Source: Bacteroidales bacterium
Lineage (GTDB): Bacteria > Bacteroidota > Bacteroidia > Bacteroidales > F082
Reading direction: 5' to 3'
Assembly: GCA_015489465.1 (NCBI GenBank)
Contig: WFZS01000112.1
Coordinates: 1-51,920 of the forward strand
DNA length: 51,920 bases
The first letter of the stretch is position 1; each line of letters starts with the position of its first letter. The notes beneath the pieces are model-generated. The model made no database searches, was not told the origin of the DNA, and saw only the letters and a list, made by a program, of their open reading frames with translations. The translations under genes were made by a program, and so were the position numbers. Shown in pieces: positions 35,489 to 45,471 of this stretch.

Positions 35489-35817
35489 TATTTCTTCAAT
35501 TTATCGTTGTTTTTATGACGCTCTTTATCCCTTAACGTCTTTTTTTCCAAATTCTTTTTTAATGCTTCCGTAAGGTCAACACCCGTTTGATTAGCAAGAC
35601 ATATCAACACAAAGAGAACATCAGCCATTTCATCACCTAAATCATGTCCTTTATCCGATTCCTTAAACGACTGCTCTCCGTATTTCCGGGCTATTATTCT
35701 GGCTAATTCGCCAACCTCTTCCGTCAAAAGCGCCATATTTGTCAGCTCGTTAAAATACCTGACTCCGTGGGTTTTAATCCATTTATCAACAACCTTTTGA
35801 GCTTCTTCCAAAGTCAT
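35488..35817 (-). CDS. MazG-like nucleotide pyrophosphohydrolase
   Basis: Single-domain all-alpha NTP pyrophosphohydrolase (109 aa). The metal-binding EExxE motif is at Glu33, Glu34 and Glu37 (TEEVGELAR), and ExxD is at Glu63 and Asp66 (DEMADVLF). Such enzymes hydrolyse (d)NTPs, often damaged ones or dCTP/dUTP. Its ATG directly abuts the pyrG stop (TAA-ATG), so it is translated with CTP synthase; a role in keeping the CTP/dCTP pool clean is plausible. The C-terminus is lysine-rich. Confidence 0.88.
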   Translation of the reverse strand: MTLEEAQKVVDKWIKTHGVRYFNELTNMALLTEEVGELARIIARKYGEQSFKESDKGHDLGDEMADVLFVLICLANQTGVDLTEALKKNLEKKTLRDKERHKNNDKLKK

Positions 35818-37494
<1,677 letters not shown>

Positions 37495-37563
37495 TCAATA
37501 TAAGTTAAAAAGAACAAAAATGTTTAACAAAAAAATCAACAATATCAGCTCAAAACAATTTTG

Positions 37564-37571
37564 TATTTTTG
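37564..37571 (+). promoter_or_regulatory. -7 promoter element of the ferritin gene (TATTTTTG)
   Basis: TAnnTTTG match 27 bases before the ferritin ATG. No iron-box-like palindrome is obvious next to it. Confidence 0.6.
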
Positions 37572-37598
37572 TAATGAAAAAATAAAAAAATTATACAG

Positions 37599-38105
37599 AT
37601 GAAAAAAGTTATTGAAGATGCGTTAAATGCACAAATTGAAAAGGAAGAATACTCATCCAGATTTTACCTTGCAGGCGCAATTTGGTGCGAAACCCACGGT
37701 TTACCCGGTGCGGCAAAGTTTTTATATGCACATTCCGAAGAAGAAAGAATGCACATGTTGAAAATAATCTCGTTCGTTAACGACCGTGGCGGTGTCAGCA
37801 AATTGGGGGCTATGGAAAAACCTCGACAGGAATTCGAATCCCTTGAAGAGCTTTTTACCAAAATAAAAGACCACGAAGTTTTTATAACAAACTCTATCAA
37901 CGAACTTTACGGTTTGACAATTCAAGAAAAAGATTACACCACCGGTAATTTCTTGCAATGGTTTATTTCGGAACAAATTGAAGAAGAAAGCACTTTCAAT
38001 AACATTTTGGATAAAATAAAACTAGTAGGCGAAAGCAATATTTCCCTTTTCCATATCGACAAGGAGTTGGAAGCAATGGCCGGAGCAAACAATAATTTGG
38101 GTTAA
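37599..38105 (+). CDS. ftnA: Non-heme ferritin
   Basis: Iron-storage four-helix protein of 168 aa that oxidises and stores iron in a 24-mer shell. The ferroxidase ligands are recognisable: Glu16 (EKEEYSSRFY), Glu49 and His52 (EEERMHM), and the second-site residues around EEEST in helix 4. It is a FtnA-type protein rather than bacterioferritin (no haem-ligand methionine context is apparent). It is followed by a hairpin terminator that touches the next gene, a cytochrome c peroxidase. Confidence 0.93.
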   Translation: MKKVIEDALNAQIEKEEYSSRFYLAGAIWCETHGLPGAAKFLYAHSEEERMHMLKIISFVNDRGGVSKLGAMEKPRQEFESLEELFTKIKDHEVFITNSINELYGLTIQEKDYTTGNFLQWFISEQIEEESTFNNILDKIKLVGESNISLFHIDKELEAMAGANNNLG

Positions 38106-38126
38106 AATAGATGAAATAAATCATTC

Positions 38127-38172
38127 AAAGTGGCAAGCTTATTGTTATTAAACAACGGTTTGCCACTTTTTA
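38127..38172 (+). terminator. Hairpin terminator between ferritin and cytochrome c peroxidase genes
   Basis: AAAGTGGCAA (38127-38136) pairs with TTGCCACTTT (38160-38169). An inner stem TTGTT/AACAA is at 38142-38146 with 38151-38155, and a short T-rich tail follows. It ends 5-7 bases before the next ATG at 38177, so it also forms the leader of that gene. Confidence 0.75.
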
Positions 38173-38176
38173 TTTT

Positions 38177-39328
38177 ATGAAAAAGAAGATTAACATACTT
38201 TTTTGGTTTCTATTTTCCGTAATTATTTGGAGTTGTAACCGTACCAATACTCCCGCACCTTCACCTTACGAACCTACTCCCTATGAAATAAAAATTCCCA
38301 AAGGGTTTCCAACAAATCTTAACATTCCCGATGATAACCCTTTAACCGTCGAAGGTGTTGAATTGGGCAGATATCTTTTTTACGACGGCAGACTTTCGGG
38401 AAGAACCGACCCCGATTCTCTTATGAGTTGCGCAACGTGTCACCTGCAGAAAAACTCCTTTGAAGCCGGTATCGACAATCCTCAATTCCCCGGAGGTATA
38501 GTTCACGGGATTACAGGCGATACAACTCATCACGTTATGTTACCTATGATTAATCTTGTATGGAATTTCGAAGGTTACGGTTGGAACGGTTTTATTTACC
38601 GGGACAATCCCGACAAAAACCTAAGAAACATAGAGGATATGGTAAGACTTGCCGTAACAGCGGAAAACGAAATTGACGGCGACACCGTAAGGGTTAAAAA
38701 CCTGTTTCAAAATATAGACGGGTATCCCGAATTATTCGAAAAAGCTTTCGGTAGTAAAACCGTTACATTTAAAAATATCGAAAAAGCCATAGCGCAGTTT
38801 GTGAGAACTTTAATTTCGGCAAATTCGAAATTCGACAAATATTTGAGAGGTGAATATCAGCTGTCGCAATCGGAATTACACGGTTATGTTCTTTTCACCA
38901 CCGAGCAAGGTGCCGACTGTTTTCATTGCCATGGTGGTGCAGGCAACCCGCTTTTTACCACAAACCTGTTTTATAATAACGGAAAAGATTCCGTATTTAC
39001 CGACCCCATGGACAGATTTGCTGTAACCGGAGATCCTATGGACCACGGTGCATACAAAGCTCCTACTTTACGTAATGTTGAACTTACCGGACCGTATATG
39101 CACGACGGAAGATTTAAAACCCTTGAGGAAGTCATCGACTTCTATTCTGAAGGTTTGATAAACACTCCTTACGTTGACCCGCTAATGCACCATGTTGCAA
39201 ACGGCGGCGTACACCTTACTCCACAAGAAAAAAAGGATTTACTGAATTTTATAAAAACCTTGCGCGATGATGACTTTCTAACAAATCCGAAGTTCTCAAA
39301 GCCTGATAAATTTCCTGATGAGAAATAA
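38177..39328 (+). CDS. Di-heme cytochrome c peroxidase, lipoprotein form
   Basis: MauG/CcpA-family peroxidase of 383 aa reducing hydrogen peroxide in the periplasm. Two haem c sites are visible: CATCH (Cys85, Cys88, His89) and CFHCH (Cys248, Cys251, His252). The N-terminus is a lipoprotein signal (IIWSC, Cys20), so it is membrane-anchored. The conserved RTPTLRN-like segment appears as YKAPTLRNVELTGPYMHDG. It lies behind ferritin; both act against iron/peroxide stress. No promoter is evident between the ferritin terminator and its ATG. Confidence 0.92.
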   Translation: MKKKINILFWFLFSVIIWSCNRTNTPAPSPYEPTPYEIKIPKGFPTNLNIPDDNPLTVEGVELGRYLFYDGRLSGRTDPDSLMSCATCHLQKNSFEAGIDNPQFPGGIVHGITGDTTHHVMLPMINLVWNFEGYGWNGFIYRDNPDKNLRNIEDMVRLAVTAENEIDGDTVRVKNLFQNIDGYPELFEKAFGSKTVTFKNIEKAIAQFVRTLISANSKFDKYLRGEYQLSQSELHGYVLFTTEQGADCFHCHGGAGNPLFTTNLFYNNGKDSVFTDPMDRFAVTGDPMDHGAYKAPTLRNVELTGPYMHDGRFKTLEEVIDFYSEGLINTPYVDPLMHHVANGGVHLTPQEKKDLLNFIKTLRDDDFLTNPKFSKPDKFPDEK

Positions 39329-39360
39329 TAGGCTTTTACACGTAAAACAGGATATTACCA

Positions 39361-39470
39361 AAATTTTTTCAATAATTGGTAAATGACGTTATACAAGGGT
39401 GAGAGGGCTGTCACTCCGAGAGGGAAGAAAAAAAATTTTCAACAATCGGTAAATGACGTTGTAAAAGGGA
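39361..39470. repeat. Two imperfect 40-bp direct repeats, 70-bp period
   Basis: 39361-39400 and 39431-39470 match at 33 of 40 positions by my count, with an identical core GGTAAATGACGTT. They sit in the 320-base gene-free gap between the peroxidase gene and aroE. Confidence 0.75.
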
Positions 39471-39480
39471 AGATAAGGCA

Positions 39481-39555
39481 GTCATGGTGAGCTTGTCGAA
39501 CCATGGCAGTGAAAGCCACCGCACACACGGTTCAACTTACCTGCCATCCGGCAGG
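39481..39555. repeat. REP-like palindromic elements
   Basis: Two hairpins: GTCATGGT/ACCATGGC (39481-39488 with 39500-39507) around GAGCTTGTCGA, and CCTGCC/GGCAGG (39540-39545 with 39550-39555) with loop ATCC. GC content is higher than in the surroundings. The GAGCTTGTCGAA core resembles dispersed palindromic repeats seen in many genomes. Confidence 0.65.
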
Positions 39556-39648
39556 ATGTTCATTGTCACAATCCCCGTCTAATTTTTTACAGCTTGAAAC
39601 ATAATTATTTGCAAACCACATTAATTAATAACATAAACAGCAGTTAAG

Positions 39649-40401
39649 TTAAGCCGTTCTTAAATCATTCCAAATTTTCCAGGCAGCCTCCGCTTGTAAA
39701 TGAAGCATCTCCAGACCGTTTTTAACAATGGCACCTCGTTCTTTCCCTTTTTTCAGGAAAAGAGTTTCCACCGGATTGTAAATCAAGTCATACAAAACAT
39801 GTGATGAAGAAATATGTTCAAAAGGTATTCCAGGAGCTATATCAACATCAGGGTACATACCCACAGGAGTTGTGTTAACAATCAACTTATGATTTTTAAT
39901 AATATCTCGGTTTAACTCATCATAAGTTAAAACACCGTCTTTTTTTCTTCGGCTCACAAAAAGTGATGGTATCCCAAGCTCTTTTAAAACATACTCAACA
40001 GCTTTTGAAGCACCACCGGTTCCAAGTACCAAAGCTTTAACATCACTTTTATCTTTTAACAGAGGTTGAAGTGATTTTTTAAAACCTATAATATCAGTAT
40101 TAAATCCTTTTAAAATATAGCCGTCTTCTCTCCTGAATATTTTTACAACATTAACGGCGCCAACGGATTTTGCCGAATCATCTATTTCATCCAGATATTT
40201 TTTTATTTCCGTTTTATAGGGTATTGTAACGTTGAAACCTTTCAATCCAGGGTTCACTTCTATTACATGCAAAATATCCTCCACATTGTCGAGATCGAAC
40301 AATTTGTATTCGGCATTGATATTTTCACGTTTAAATTTATCATTAAAATAACCGGGTGAAAACGAATGTGAGATATTTTTACCCAGCAAACCGAAAATCA
40401 T
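39649..40401 (-). CDS. aroE: Shikimate dehydrogenase
   Basis: Reduces 3-dehydroshikimate to shikimate with NADPH in aromatic amino acid synthesis. The substrate motif GKNISHSFSP is near residue 7, GFNVTIPYK near 60, the nucleotide-binding VLGTGGASKA, and DLIYNPVETLFL. I start at the ATG at 40401 (MIFGLLGKNISHS), one base after the DUF368 stop and with a GGAG 7 bases upstream; an ATG at 40413 is the alternative. Last gene of a five-gene operon. Confidence 0.94.
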   Translation of the reverse strand: MIFGLLGKNISHSFSPGYFNDKFKRENINAEYKLFDLDNVEDILHVIEVNPGLKGFNVTIPYKTEIKKYLDEIDDSAKSVGAVNVVKIFRREDGYILKGFNTDIIGFKKSLQPLLKDKSDVKALVLGTGGASKAVEYVLKELGIPSLFVSRRKKDGVLTYDELNRDIIKNHKLIVNTTPVGMYPDVDIAPGIPFEHISSSHVLYDLIYNPVETLFLKKGKERGAIVKNGLEMLHLQAEAAWKIWNDLRTA

Positions 40402-40402
40402 T

Positions 40403-41338
40403 TTATTCTCCATCGACAGATTTTGATTTTGCAACTCTTTCCACAACAACAATCGTAAGATAGCCGAGAATTATAAAACCGAATCCCAAAATAACTTCGG
40501 TATTTATGCTGTCAGGAAAAACCACACTATATTTTGCAACAACCTTTTCTCCGTGTTTCATCACGAAATCGCCGGCACTGTTTTTAAGATAAACCGCTTC
40601 TTTCCATGGCCACAAAACAGTTAACGACCCCAAAATAAATCCTGTTAAAGTTGCTATTGTTTGGTCTTTGTATTTTTTCAGAACCCACGAAAGCAAGTGT
40701 GAAAATGCTATTAAACCTATTATTGCACCAAACGAAAAAGGAATCAACACATGATAGTCGAGGTTGTTGATGGCACGTATTGCTATCAGTTGATAATTTC
40801 CCATCAAAATCAATACAAAAGAGCCTGACAAACCGGGTAATATCATCGAACATATCGCCACAATTCCACATAACATAACATACAAGTAGTTATCGTTTTC
40901 GTGGGCGGGATTTATTATTGTAACGGCCGCAGCAACGGCTGTTCCCAAAATGAAGAATGTAATGGAACTGAAATTCCATTTTTCAACGGTTTTTCCAACA
41001 TAATATACCGATGCAAGCACAAGTCCGAAAAAGTATGCCCAAATATAAACCGGATAAGTATGAAATAGATAATCAAATAATCGCGCAAGAGAAACTATGG
41101 CAGCCAAAGCCCCGAGAAAAACAGACGAGAGAAAATAAAAATCGGTTTTTTTAACAAATGCATCCCATTGCCCCGTAAAAAGCAATTTTGCAGCCTTTAA
41201 ATCAAACGATTTTATGGAATTTATCAACCGTTCGAAGATACCTGTAATCAACGCTATCGTTCCTCCCGAAACTCCGGGTATAATATTGGCAATACCGACT
41301 GCCATACCTTTGAAGAACAGACCAATATACTCTTTCAT
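40403..41338 (-). CDS. DUF368 polytopic membrane protein (PopT-like lipid-carrier transporter)
   Basis: 311-aa protein with about eight membrane segments and the two DUF368 signatures: GMAVGIANIIPGVSGGTIAL near the N-terminus and CSMILPGLSGSFVLILMG in the middle, an inverted-repeat-like pair. Members (PopT) have been shown to recycle undecaprenyl phosphate across the inner membrane for wall and LPS synthesis. It is in operon between the aldehyde dehydrogenase (10 bases) and aroE. Confidence 0.9.
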   Translation of the reverse strand: MKEYIGLFFKGMAVGIANIIPGVSGGTIALITGIFERLINSIKSFDLKAAKLLFTGQWDAFVKKTDFYFLSSVFLGALAAIVSLARLFDYLFHTYPVYIWAYFFGLVLASVYYVGKTVEKWNFSSITFFILGTAVAAAVTIINPAHENDNYLYVMLCGIVAICSMILPGLSGSFVLILMGNYQLIAIRAINNLDYHVLIPFSFGAIIGLIAFSHLLSWVLKKYKDQTIATLTGFILGSLTVLWPWKEAVYLKNSAGDFVMKHGEKVVAKYSVVFPDSINTEVILGFGFIILGYLTIVVVERVAKSKSVDGE

Positions 41339-41348
41339 GGATTTTATT

Positions 41349-42728
41349 TTATTTCATCAATTTTTTTAAAACGGCAAGTTTACTCTTTACATACGGAGCA
41401 TAACGTATAGGGACATCCATCCAGGTTCCTCTTTTAACAAAAGGTTTGTTGTTTGAAAATGTTTTAAAAGAGTAAAAGCCGTGATACCCTCCTATACCGC
41501 TGTTACCCACACCCCCGAAAGGCACTTTATTGTTAACGATATGCATTAAAGTATCATTAACCGTTGCACCACCGGCTGGAACTTCTCTCAAAAGTTTCTT
41601 TTGTATTTTTCCGCTTTCCGAAAATATGTATAATGCCAAAGGCTTTGGTCTTGAATTAACCGTTTTTATAACATCATCAATATTATCGTATTCAATAACC
41701 GGAATTACGGGACCGAAAATCTCCTGCTGCATAACGGCGTCATCAAACGTTACATTATTTAAAATCGTAGGCTGAAAATATTTTGATTCCACATCATATT
41801 TACCGCCGTAGTAGATCTCGGCACCGTCTATTAACATTTTTAGGCGTTCGATATTAGGTTTACTGATGATATGCGGATAGTCTTCGTTTTTAAACGGGTC
41901 TTTACCGAAAAATTTCTCGATATATTCCACAAGTAACGGTAGCAATTTATCTTTTACCGAACTGTGAACCAAAATATAATCGGGAGCAATACATGTTTGA
42001 CCGGCATTCAGTAACTTTCCCCAAATTATTCTTTTTGCCGATAATTTCAGCTTGGCTGTATTATCAACAAAACACGGACTTTTTCCTCCCAGTTCAAGAG
42101 TAACGGGAACCATGTTCCGGGCTGCCGCTTTATAGACTATATGCCCTACCCTCGGACTTCCCGTAAAGAAAATATGATCGAACTTTAACTCTAAAAGTTC
42201 TTGCGAAACCTTAGCATCGCCGGTAATGATTTTAATATATTCCTCGGAAAAGTTATCATTTATAATTTTTTCCAATACCGCCGAAGTGTTTTCCGAATAT
42301 TCCGAAGGTTTTATAATTGCCGTATCTCCTGCGGAAATGGCACCAATTAAAGGAGCTATGGTTAATTGAAACGGATAATTCCATGGCGATATAATCAAAA
42401 CATTTCCCAACGGCTCGAAATTATCATACGTTTTTGCCGGAAACATGGTTATTCCGCTCGGCACTTTTTTAGGCTTCATCCAGCCTTTGAGTTTTTTAAT
42501 ATGAAAGCTTAACTCTTCCAGCACAAAACCTATTTCAGACATATAAGATTCGAACTGCGACTTATGAAGATCTTTCCATAAAGCGTCCATTATTAACTTT
42601 TCATTGTCAATAATGACTTTTTTAAGCTTTTTAAGTGCTTTTACACGAAAATCGTACGAAAAAGTTATTCCCGTATCAAAGTAATGCTTTTGTTTATCAT
42701 AAATCTTTATTATGTCTGAATTTGACAT
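41349..42728 (-). CDS. Aldehyde dehydrogenase, class 3-like
   Basis: NAD(P)-dependent dehydrogenase of 459 aa. The catalytic Cys246 is in NAGQTCIAPDY and the general base Glu212 in LELGGKSP. The cofactor-binding SPWNYPF and FFTGSPRVG motifs are present. The short N-terminus and C-terminal hydrophobic stretch place it with ALDH3-type enzymes for long-chain or aromatic aldehydes. In operon after the ComA-like gene (10 bases); whether it shares a pathway with it is unknown. Confidence 0.92.
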   Translation of the reverse strand: MSNSDIIKIYDKQKHYFDTGITFSYDFRVKALKKLKKVIIDNEKLIMDALWKDLHKSQFESYMSEIGFVLEELSFHIKKLKGWMKPKKVPSGITMFPAKTYDNFEPLGNVLIISPWNYPFQLTIAPLIGAISAGDTAIIKPSEYSENTSAVLEKIINDNFSEEYIKIITGDAKVSQELLELKFDHIFFTGSPRVGHIVYKAAARNMVPVTLELGGKSPCFVDNTAKLKLSAKRIIWGKLLNAGQTCIAPDYILVHSSVKDKLLPLLVEYIEKFFGKDPFKNEDYPHIISKPNIERLKMLIDGAEIYYGGKYDVESKYFQPTILNNVTFDDAVMQQEIFGPVIPVIEYDNIDDVIKTVNSRPKPLALYIFSESGKIQKKLLREVPAGGATVNDTLMHIVNNKVPFGGVGNSGIGGYHGFYSFKTFSNNKPFVKRGTWMDVPIRYAPYVKSKLAVLKKLMK

Positions 42729-42738
42729 GAAGCAAGGG

Positions 42739-43515
42739 TTATTTTTGTTTCTTTAACTCGTCGGGAAGAAAATTGAAAAACGTGTCACCTCTCAATCCCA
42801 ATCTCAATGTTTCCAAAGGAATAATCTCTGCCGGAGCAATGTTACCGAGATTAACATCCGAACCGAAATGCCGGATAAACCAAGCCTGTTGTTTTTTTAG
42901 GGGAGCTTCCCAAATGATATCTGTCAAGGGTATTGAATGAGTAAGAATCTCTATCAAGGCAAAATCAGGTTTTCCCGTTGAGTCGTAAATACCTACGGTT
43001 CCGCTTTCGCGGGCTTCGGCAATAACCTTGAAAGAGCCGGCTTCGCGTTCGGTTTTCATCTGGTTAGCCCATTCGGATGTTGACATCTCTACACCCGCCT
43101 GTTTGGAGCCTACTTCCGAAACTACGGTAAAGTTTTTAGCCAATTTATTTATGTATTCACACTTCTTGTCATGATTCATTTTCATCGAACCGTCCGACAC
43201 TTCTACCGCATCAAAGCCAAGTTTATCAACATAACGTAAAAAATCTTCGAACTGACCTCGAATAACGAACGCTTCGAAAAGTGTTCCTCCCGGATATACT
43301 TTTATCTTATTCCTTTGATAAAGTCTTACTTTCTTTTTAACATCCGTATTCACATAAGATGTTCCGAATCCTAATTTTATAAAATCAATAAGGTTTCCGC
43401 CCATCTCCACGAGATCTTCCGCTTGGTTCATACCCAAACCTTTATCCATTACCATTGTAATTCCCGTATCTCTCGGCTTTTTTGTCCTTTCGGGGATATG
43501 ATTTAGTTCTACCAT
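42739..43515 (-). CDS. comA: Phosphosulfolactate synthase-like protein (ComA family)
   Basis: TIM-barrel protein of 258 aa in the ComA family, which adds sulfite to phosphoenolpyruvate in coenzyme M synthesis of methanogens. Recognisable segments: RDTGITMVMDKGLG, DFIKLGFGTS, KVYPGGTLFEA, FDAVEVSDGSM, VVSEVGSK and VIAEARESG. The later coenzyme M enzymes ComB and ComC are absent here, so the product in this organism is uncertain. It follows the TPR gene by 3 bases in the same operon. Confidence 0.88.
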   Translation of the reverse strand: MVELNHIPERTKKPRDTGITMVMDKGLGMNQAEDLVEMGGNLIDFIKLGFGTSYVNTDVKKKVRLYQRNKIKVYPGGTLFEAFVIRGQFEDFLRYVDKLGFDAVEVSDGSMKMNHDKKCEYINKLAKNFTVVSEVGSKQAGVEMSTSEWANQMKTEREAGSFKVIAEARESGTVGIYDSTGKPDFALIEILTHSIPLTDIIWEAPLKKQQAWFIRHFGSDVNLGNIAPAEIIPLETLRLGLRGDTFFNFLPDELKKQK

Positions 43516-43518
43516 AAT

Positions 43519-44928
43519 TTAACTGTTTTTATATATTTCAAGAAGTTCTATAAATCGTGTCTCTTTTTCAAGTTCAGGCATATAAGCCAACAGTTCGGCA
43601 TATTTATCAAAATCCATTGTTAATGCTTTTTCGATAAATACATATGCCTGATGTACTTTACCTGATTTATACAAATAGCCTCCGAGCCTGAACCAAAGGG
43701 ATGCATCATCTTTGTTGTGTTTTAATGCTTTTTCTATAATCTCAATAGCTTTGTCTATATCCCCCGAACGCTCAAAACCCAACGAGTAATTTAACCAGGC
43801 AGCACCGAATTCAGGTCGTTTTTCAACTATTTCACTGTAAATTTCAATTGCTTTTTCCGGTTCCCCGGTTTTTAAAAAGAGAACCCCGAGTTCATAATTA
43901 AACTCTTCATTTTTAGGTGACAGTTTAACGGCTTGTTCAAAATTCTTTATTGAAATTTTCAGTTCGCCCACCTTGGAAGCAACCCTGCCTATTCCGGCAT
44001 ATGCCTCGGCCAGGTCGTCCTCAAGTTCAAGAGCAAACCTGTAATGTATTACGGCTTTATCAAATTCTTGCAGATTCTCGTAATTCTCTCCTATGTAATA
44101 ATGTGTAATAGCTTCGGGCGATTCGTATTTAAAAGTTTCCTCGTAACATTCAATTGCTTTTTTATACATCTCAAGATTTGAATAGGAATTAGCCATATTG
44201 AAATAAGCTAACGAAAACTCTTCGTCAATGGCTAATGCGTAACCGTATGCGTCAATGGCTTTTTCATAAAGTTCAAGGTTATTGTAAAAAATACCCAAAT
44301 TAAACCAAGCCTCTTTGGAATAGGGATATTTGTCCAGAAACTCGTGTAAAAATTTAATCCCCTCTTCCTCTTTACCGGTCATCTCAAAGAAAAAAGCTAT
44401 CTCATGTATTAACGAAAAGGATTCCGGATTGGTAAACAGCGCTTTTTTCAAATATGTTATGGCAGTGTCGTAATCGCCCATATTCTCATATTCAAAAGCA
44501 ATATCGGCATATAGTTCATCAATATTTTCCGAAATCTGCAAAGCTTTTTTATACTCTTCAATAGCCAACTCGTGGTTATTCATTAACGAATATATCTCTG
44601 CTTTAGTAAGAAAAATATCCTCATCTTCGCGTTCAATCTGTTCAATTTTACTTAGCAACTCCAACGCCTCATAATGCTTGTCATCATATGCCATACACCG
44701 CGCTTCCCTGATTCTGAACTCGGAGCTGTAAGGATGCTGTTCTTTAGCAATTTCCAGAGCGCGCCATGCCATCCCGGTGTTATGCATATCAAGGTAATAA
44801 TCGATTATAACCTCAAGATCTTCAACGTCAAAAAAATATCGCTGACCTTCAGCTACCATCTGCTCAAAACGTTTGATAAGGTCAATCGCGTTTTCGCCGT
44901 CTTCCTGCCAATCAAAATTTTCTCTCAT
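43519..44928 (-). CDS. Cytoplasmic TPR-repeat protein
   Basis: 469 aa made almost wholly of tetratricopeptide repeats (about 12), with canonical examples such as AWFNLGIFYNNLELYEKAIDAYGYAL and ALAYFNMANSYSNLEMYKKAIECYEE-like units. There is no signal peptide or membrane segment and the protein is very acidic, so it is a cytoplasmic scaffold or adaptor. First gene of the operon with the ComA-like gene, aldehyde dehydrogenase, DUF368 and aroE; a minus-strand promoter lies just upstream. Confidence 0.9.
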   Translation of the reverse strand: MRENFDWQEDGENAIDLIKRFEQMVAEGQRYFFDVEDLEVIIDYYLDMHNTGMAWRALEIAKEQHPYSSEFRIREARCMAYDDKHYEALELLSKIEQIEREDEDIFLTKAEIYSLMNNHELAIEEYKKALQISENIDELYADIAFEYENMGDYDTAITYLKKALFTNPESFSLIHEIAFFFEMTGKEEEGIKFLHEFLDKYPYSKEAWFNLGIFYNNLELYEKAIDAYGYALAIDEEFSLAYFNMANSYSNLEMYKKAIECYEETFKYESPEAITHYYIGENYENLQEFDKAVIHYRFALELEDDLAEAYAGIGRVASKVGELKISIKNFEQAVKLSPKNEEFNYELGVLFLKTGEPEKAIEIYSEIVEKRPEFGAAWLNYSLGFERSGDIDKAIEIIEKALKHNKDDASLWFRLGGYLYKSGKVHQAYVFIEKALTMDFDKYAELLAYMPELEKETRFIELLEIYKNS

Positions 44929-44950
44929 ATCTATATTTAAAACAAGGCTG

Positions 44951-44958
44951 CAAAAGTA
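44951..44958 (-). promoter_or_regulatory. -7 promoter element of the TPR-comA-aroE operon (TACTTTTG)
   Basis: TAnnTTTG match on the minus strand, 22 bases before the TPR gene, with a TTTG (44975-44978 on the plus strand as CAAA) 16 bases further up as a possible -33 element. Confidence 0.65.
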
Positions 44959-45000
44959 CTGAAAACTGTTTACTCAAAGGTAATAAACTTTTCTTAAAAA

Positions 45001-45378
45001 TTACTTCTCAAGAATAACGGAAGCAACGGCTGTTTCCTTGACGTGAGAAATGGATATATGTATGTTTGTAATACCGTTTTCAGCAATAAACTCCTTCACC
45101 TTTCCCGAAGGTTCAACAAAAGGTTTTCCGAGCTCATCGTTTTTCACCTCAATTTCGGTAAATGACATGCCGTAACGGTAGCCGGTACCCAAAGCTTTGA
45201 AAAAAGCTTCTTTTACGGCAAACCTGGCGGCATAACACTGAAAAACCGCAGCTTTTCTGCTATCGCAATAATCCTGTTCAAACCGGGTAAACAGTTTATT
45301 TTTTAAGCCTTCACCATTTGTCAGGCTTTTTTCTATCCTTTTTACTTCGATGATATCAATACCTGTACCGAAAATCAT
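45001..45378 (-). CDS. acpS: Holo-[acyl-carrier-protein] synthase
   Basis: Transfers 4'-phosphopantetheine from CoA to ACP. The magnesium ligands are Asp8 (GTGIDIIEVKRI) and Glu57 (FAVKEAFFKALGTG); the C-terminal HISISHVKETAVASVI signature is present. The 125-aa length is normal. It lies between kbl and the TPR gene on the minus strand; a strong hairpin separates it from kbl. Confidence 0.96.
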   Translation of the reverse strand: MIFGTGIDIIEVKRIEKSLTNGEGLKNKLFTRFEQDYCDSRKAAVFQCYAARFAVKEAFFKALGTGYRYGMSFTEIEVKNDELGKPFVEPSGKVKEFIAENGITNIHISISHVKETAVASVILEK

Positions 45379-45414
45379 AATTTGACATTTGACTGTTTAC
45401 CTTTTGAGAAGTCG

Positions 45415-45455
45415 AAAGGCTGCACCGCCATTGTAAAAATAGCGGAACAGCCTTT
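45415..45455 (-). terminator. Hairpin between kbl and acpS
   Basis: AAAGGCTG (45415-45422) pairs with CAGCCTTT (45448-45455), with an inner CCGC/GCGG stem. Only three T follow on the minus strand, so termination may be partial. Confidence 0.5.
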
Positions 45456-45471
45456 AAACAAATATCATTAT

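Noticed and set aside
39361-39470. Direct repeats as a minimal CRISPR array
   Set aside because: Only two imperfect copies, no further repeat-spacer units and no cas genes; the Cas4-like nuclease is 31 kb away.
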